A stretch of DNA of 44,445 bases. Origin: Rhizobium sullae (GTDB taxonomy: Bacteria; Pseudomonadota; Alphaproteobacteria; Rhizobiales; Rhizobiaceae). The translations under genes were made by a program, and so were the position numbers. Position 1 is the stretch's first letter, and each line of letters starts with the position of its first letter. Below the pieces are notes generated by a model, which made no database searches, had not been told where the DNA came from, and saw only the letters and a program-made list of their open reading frames with translations. Positions 43,614 to 44,445 of the stretch are shown here, in pieces. Location of the stretch: the NCBI RefSeq assembly GCF_900169785.1, contig NZ_FWER01000048.1:1-44445 (forward strand). Direction: 5' to 3'.

Positions 43614-43787
43614 TGATGTCGAACTAGTCTTACCAACCTAGATTGCAGGGACCCAGACCGCCGGCAGCCAGTATCCTTGCTGATAAGATGTGATGGCGCA
43701 GAGCGAAATGACGCTTGCCACTTCCAACGCGGTTCAAGCTCCAGCAAATTGCAGTCGGTTGAAGATTGGAAGGACAATGGAAACGGC

Positions 43788-43973
43788 ATGGAGATCACAT
43801 TGATTACGGGACCGGCCGGCGTTGGCAAGTCCACGCTGTGCTGGGAGATGAGCTTGCAACTCGCCACGGTGAATGTCGCTCACACCGTCATCGAGACAGA
43901 TGAACTTGATCGGAACGTGTCCGCCGCAAACCTCGTCCTTCCGGGCGGGGTAAGGCGGACGGGACGCCGTTAA
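43788..43973 (+). pseudogene. P-loop ATPase gene truncated by an insertion element
   Basis: ATG 43788 opens MEITLITGPAGVGKSTLCWE (Walker A GPAGVGKST), followed by AHTVIETDELDR. Similar small AAA/kinase-like rhizobial proteins continue for 100 or more residues after DELDR. Here the frame changes character at about 43915 (NVSAANLVLP) and stops at 43973, 61 codons in total. The switch coincides with the inferred left end of the IS200/IS605-type element. The intact protein would be a cytosolic nucleoside-kinase-like P-loop protein; its function is unknown. Confidence 0.75.
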
Positions 43974-44445
43974 CCATGTTCCGGTCCGGCATCCGCGGGC
44001 GCTTGCGGAACATATGAAGAACATTCTATGGTCGTTCCGATGAAGGAACGGCTGGGCTATCGATACAGGATCTACCCGGACGCGCGGCAGGCGCGGCTGT
44101 TCCGCCAGACCGTCGGCTGCTGCCGCCTCGTCTACAACCTCTGCCTCGAGCAGCGGAGCATGGCGTATGCGATGCCGTCCAGGCACCGCCTGTCCTCGTT
44201 CGACCAGATCAAGGAACTGCCGGGCCTGAAGGCCCATCTGCCGTTCCTCAAGGACGTTCCGAACCACTGCCTGCAGCAGGCGGCCGTCGACCTCGACAAG
44301 GCGTTCAAGAACTTCTTCAAGGGCCACGCGGCGTACCCGAAGGCGAGACGGAAGTTCCAGAACGAATCCTTCCGCTTCCCAGACCCGAAGCAGATCTCCT
44401 TCGGTGAGAAGGGAATCCTGCTGCCGAAGGCGGGCTGGGTGAAGC
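43915..44445 (+). mobile_element. IS200/IS605-family (tnpB) element, left part
   Basis: The element interrupts the P-loop ATPase gene and runs past the window edge. Ahead of tnpB are inverted repeats that could be the folded left end: GTCCGCC/GGCGGAC (43919-43960) and ATGTTCCG/CGGAACAT (43976-44013). No tnpA is seen in this part. The exact left boundary is inferred from where the ATPase reading ends and is uncertain by several bases. Confidence 0.7.
44028..44445 (+). CDS. tnpB: TnpB (IS200/IS605 family RNA-guided nuclease), N-terminal part
   Basis: At least 139 residues to the window edge; the start is ATG 44028 or 44040. The N-terminus GYRYRIYPDARQARLFRQTV followed by GCCRLVYNLCLEQRSM is the standard TnpB/OrfB helix-turn-helix opening. 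ELPGLKAHLPFLKDVPNHCL with QQAAVDLDKAFKNFFKG and AAYPKARRKF is also diagnostic. The RuvC-like catalytic acids and the zinc finger lie beyond the window, so activity cannot be judged. TnpB proteins are guided by an RNA from the right end of the element, also not visible here. Confidence 0.92.
   Translation, partial: MVVPMKERLGYRYRIYPDARQARLFRQTVGCCRLVYNLCLEQRSMAYAMPSRHRLSSFDQIKELPGLKAHLPFLKDVPNHCLQQAAVDLDKAFKNFFKGHAAYPKARRKFQNESFRFPDPKQISFGEKGILLPKAGWVK

Overview
The window looks like chromosomal DNA of a Rhizobium-type alphaproteobacterium (family Rhizobiaceae). Three things point there. One is the complete very-long-chain lipid A cluster (acpXL, fabZXL, fabF2XL, fabF1XL, an adh-like gene, lpxXL). 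The second is the aerobic Pseudomonas-denitrificans-type cobalamin gene set (cobN, cobO, cobW, cobE and others). The third is the presence of rhizobial palindromic mosaic repeats. Base composition is high in GC, so long antisense shadow ORFs are common.

Layout. 1-1228 holds the tail of a glutathione S-transferase, an NTF2/SnoaL-like protein and an RcnB-like secreted protein. 1229-13380 is one long minus-strand carbohydrate operon: binding protein, two permeases and ATPase of a CUT1-type ABC importer, then a GH2 beta-mannosidase, a TIM-barrel sugar isomerase, a Gfo/Idh/MocA oxidoreductase, an aldo/keto reductase, a GH43 beta-xylosidase and a GNAT acetyltransferase. A divergent LacI-family regulator (13837-14877) very likely controls it, and a LacI-like operator palindrome lies in the intergenic region. 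Hairpins between several cistrons probably tune relative expression. 15203-18232 carries gnd, an SRPBCC protein, a VOC-fold protein and a dienelactone-hydrolase-like protein. A PAS protein (18372-19085) then precedes the lipid A very-long-chain acyl cluster (19275-24675). 24956-28068 is a small accessory group: a membrane protein, a DUF899 thioredoxin-fold protein, a TPR/winged-helix regulator and a beta-propeller protein.

28148-41641 is the cobalamin region. One unit runs cobE, a nucleoside hydrolase, cobA, cobB, cobC, cobD (last four overlapping by 4 bases each). The other runs from a promoter and large cobalamin riboswitch through cobP, cobW, cobN and cobO. A TauE/SafE-type exporter sits between them. 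41823-43613 is a CLC chloride-channel homologue with a C-terminal regulatory region. The right edge holds a P-loop ATPase gene broken by an IS200/IS605-type element whose TnpB runs off the window.

Most notable: (1) a RIME-type palindromic repeat inserted in frame inside cobN, adding about 50 residues; (2) a 42-bp near-perfect palindrome flanked by 6-bp direct repeats inside the cobalamin riboswitch, just before the B12 box, which looks like an insertion into a working riboswitch; (3) a second palindromic mosaic element plus a possible translationally coupled leader ORF between riboswitch and cobP; (4) fabF2XL lacks the ketosynthase cysteine and first histidine while its partner fabF1XL keeps the full triad, which resembles a ketosynthase/chain-length-factor pair; (5) a 24-bp inverted repeat at the probable cobA transcription start.
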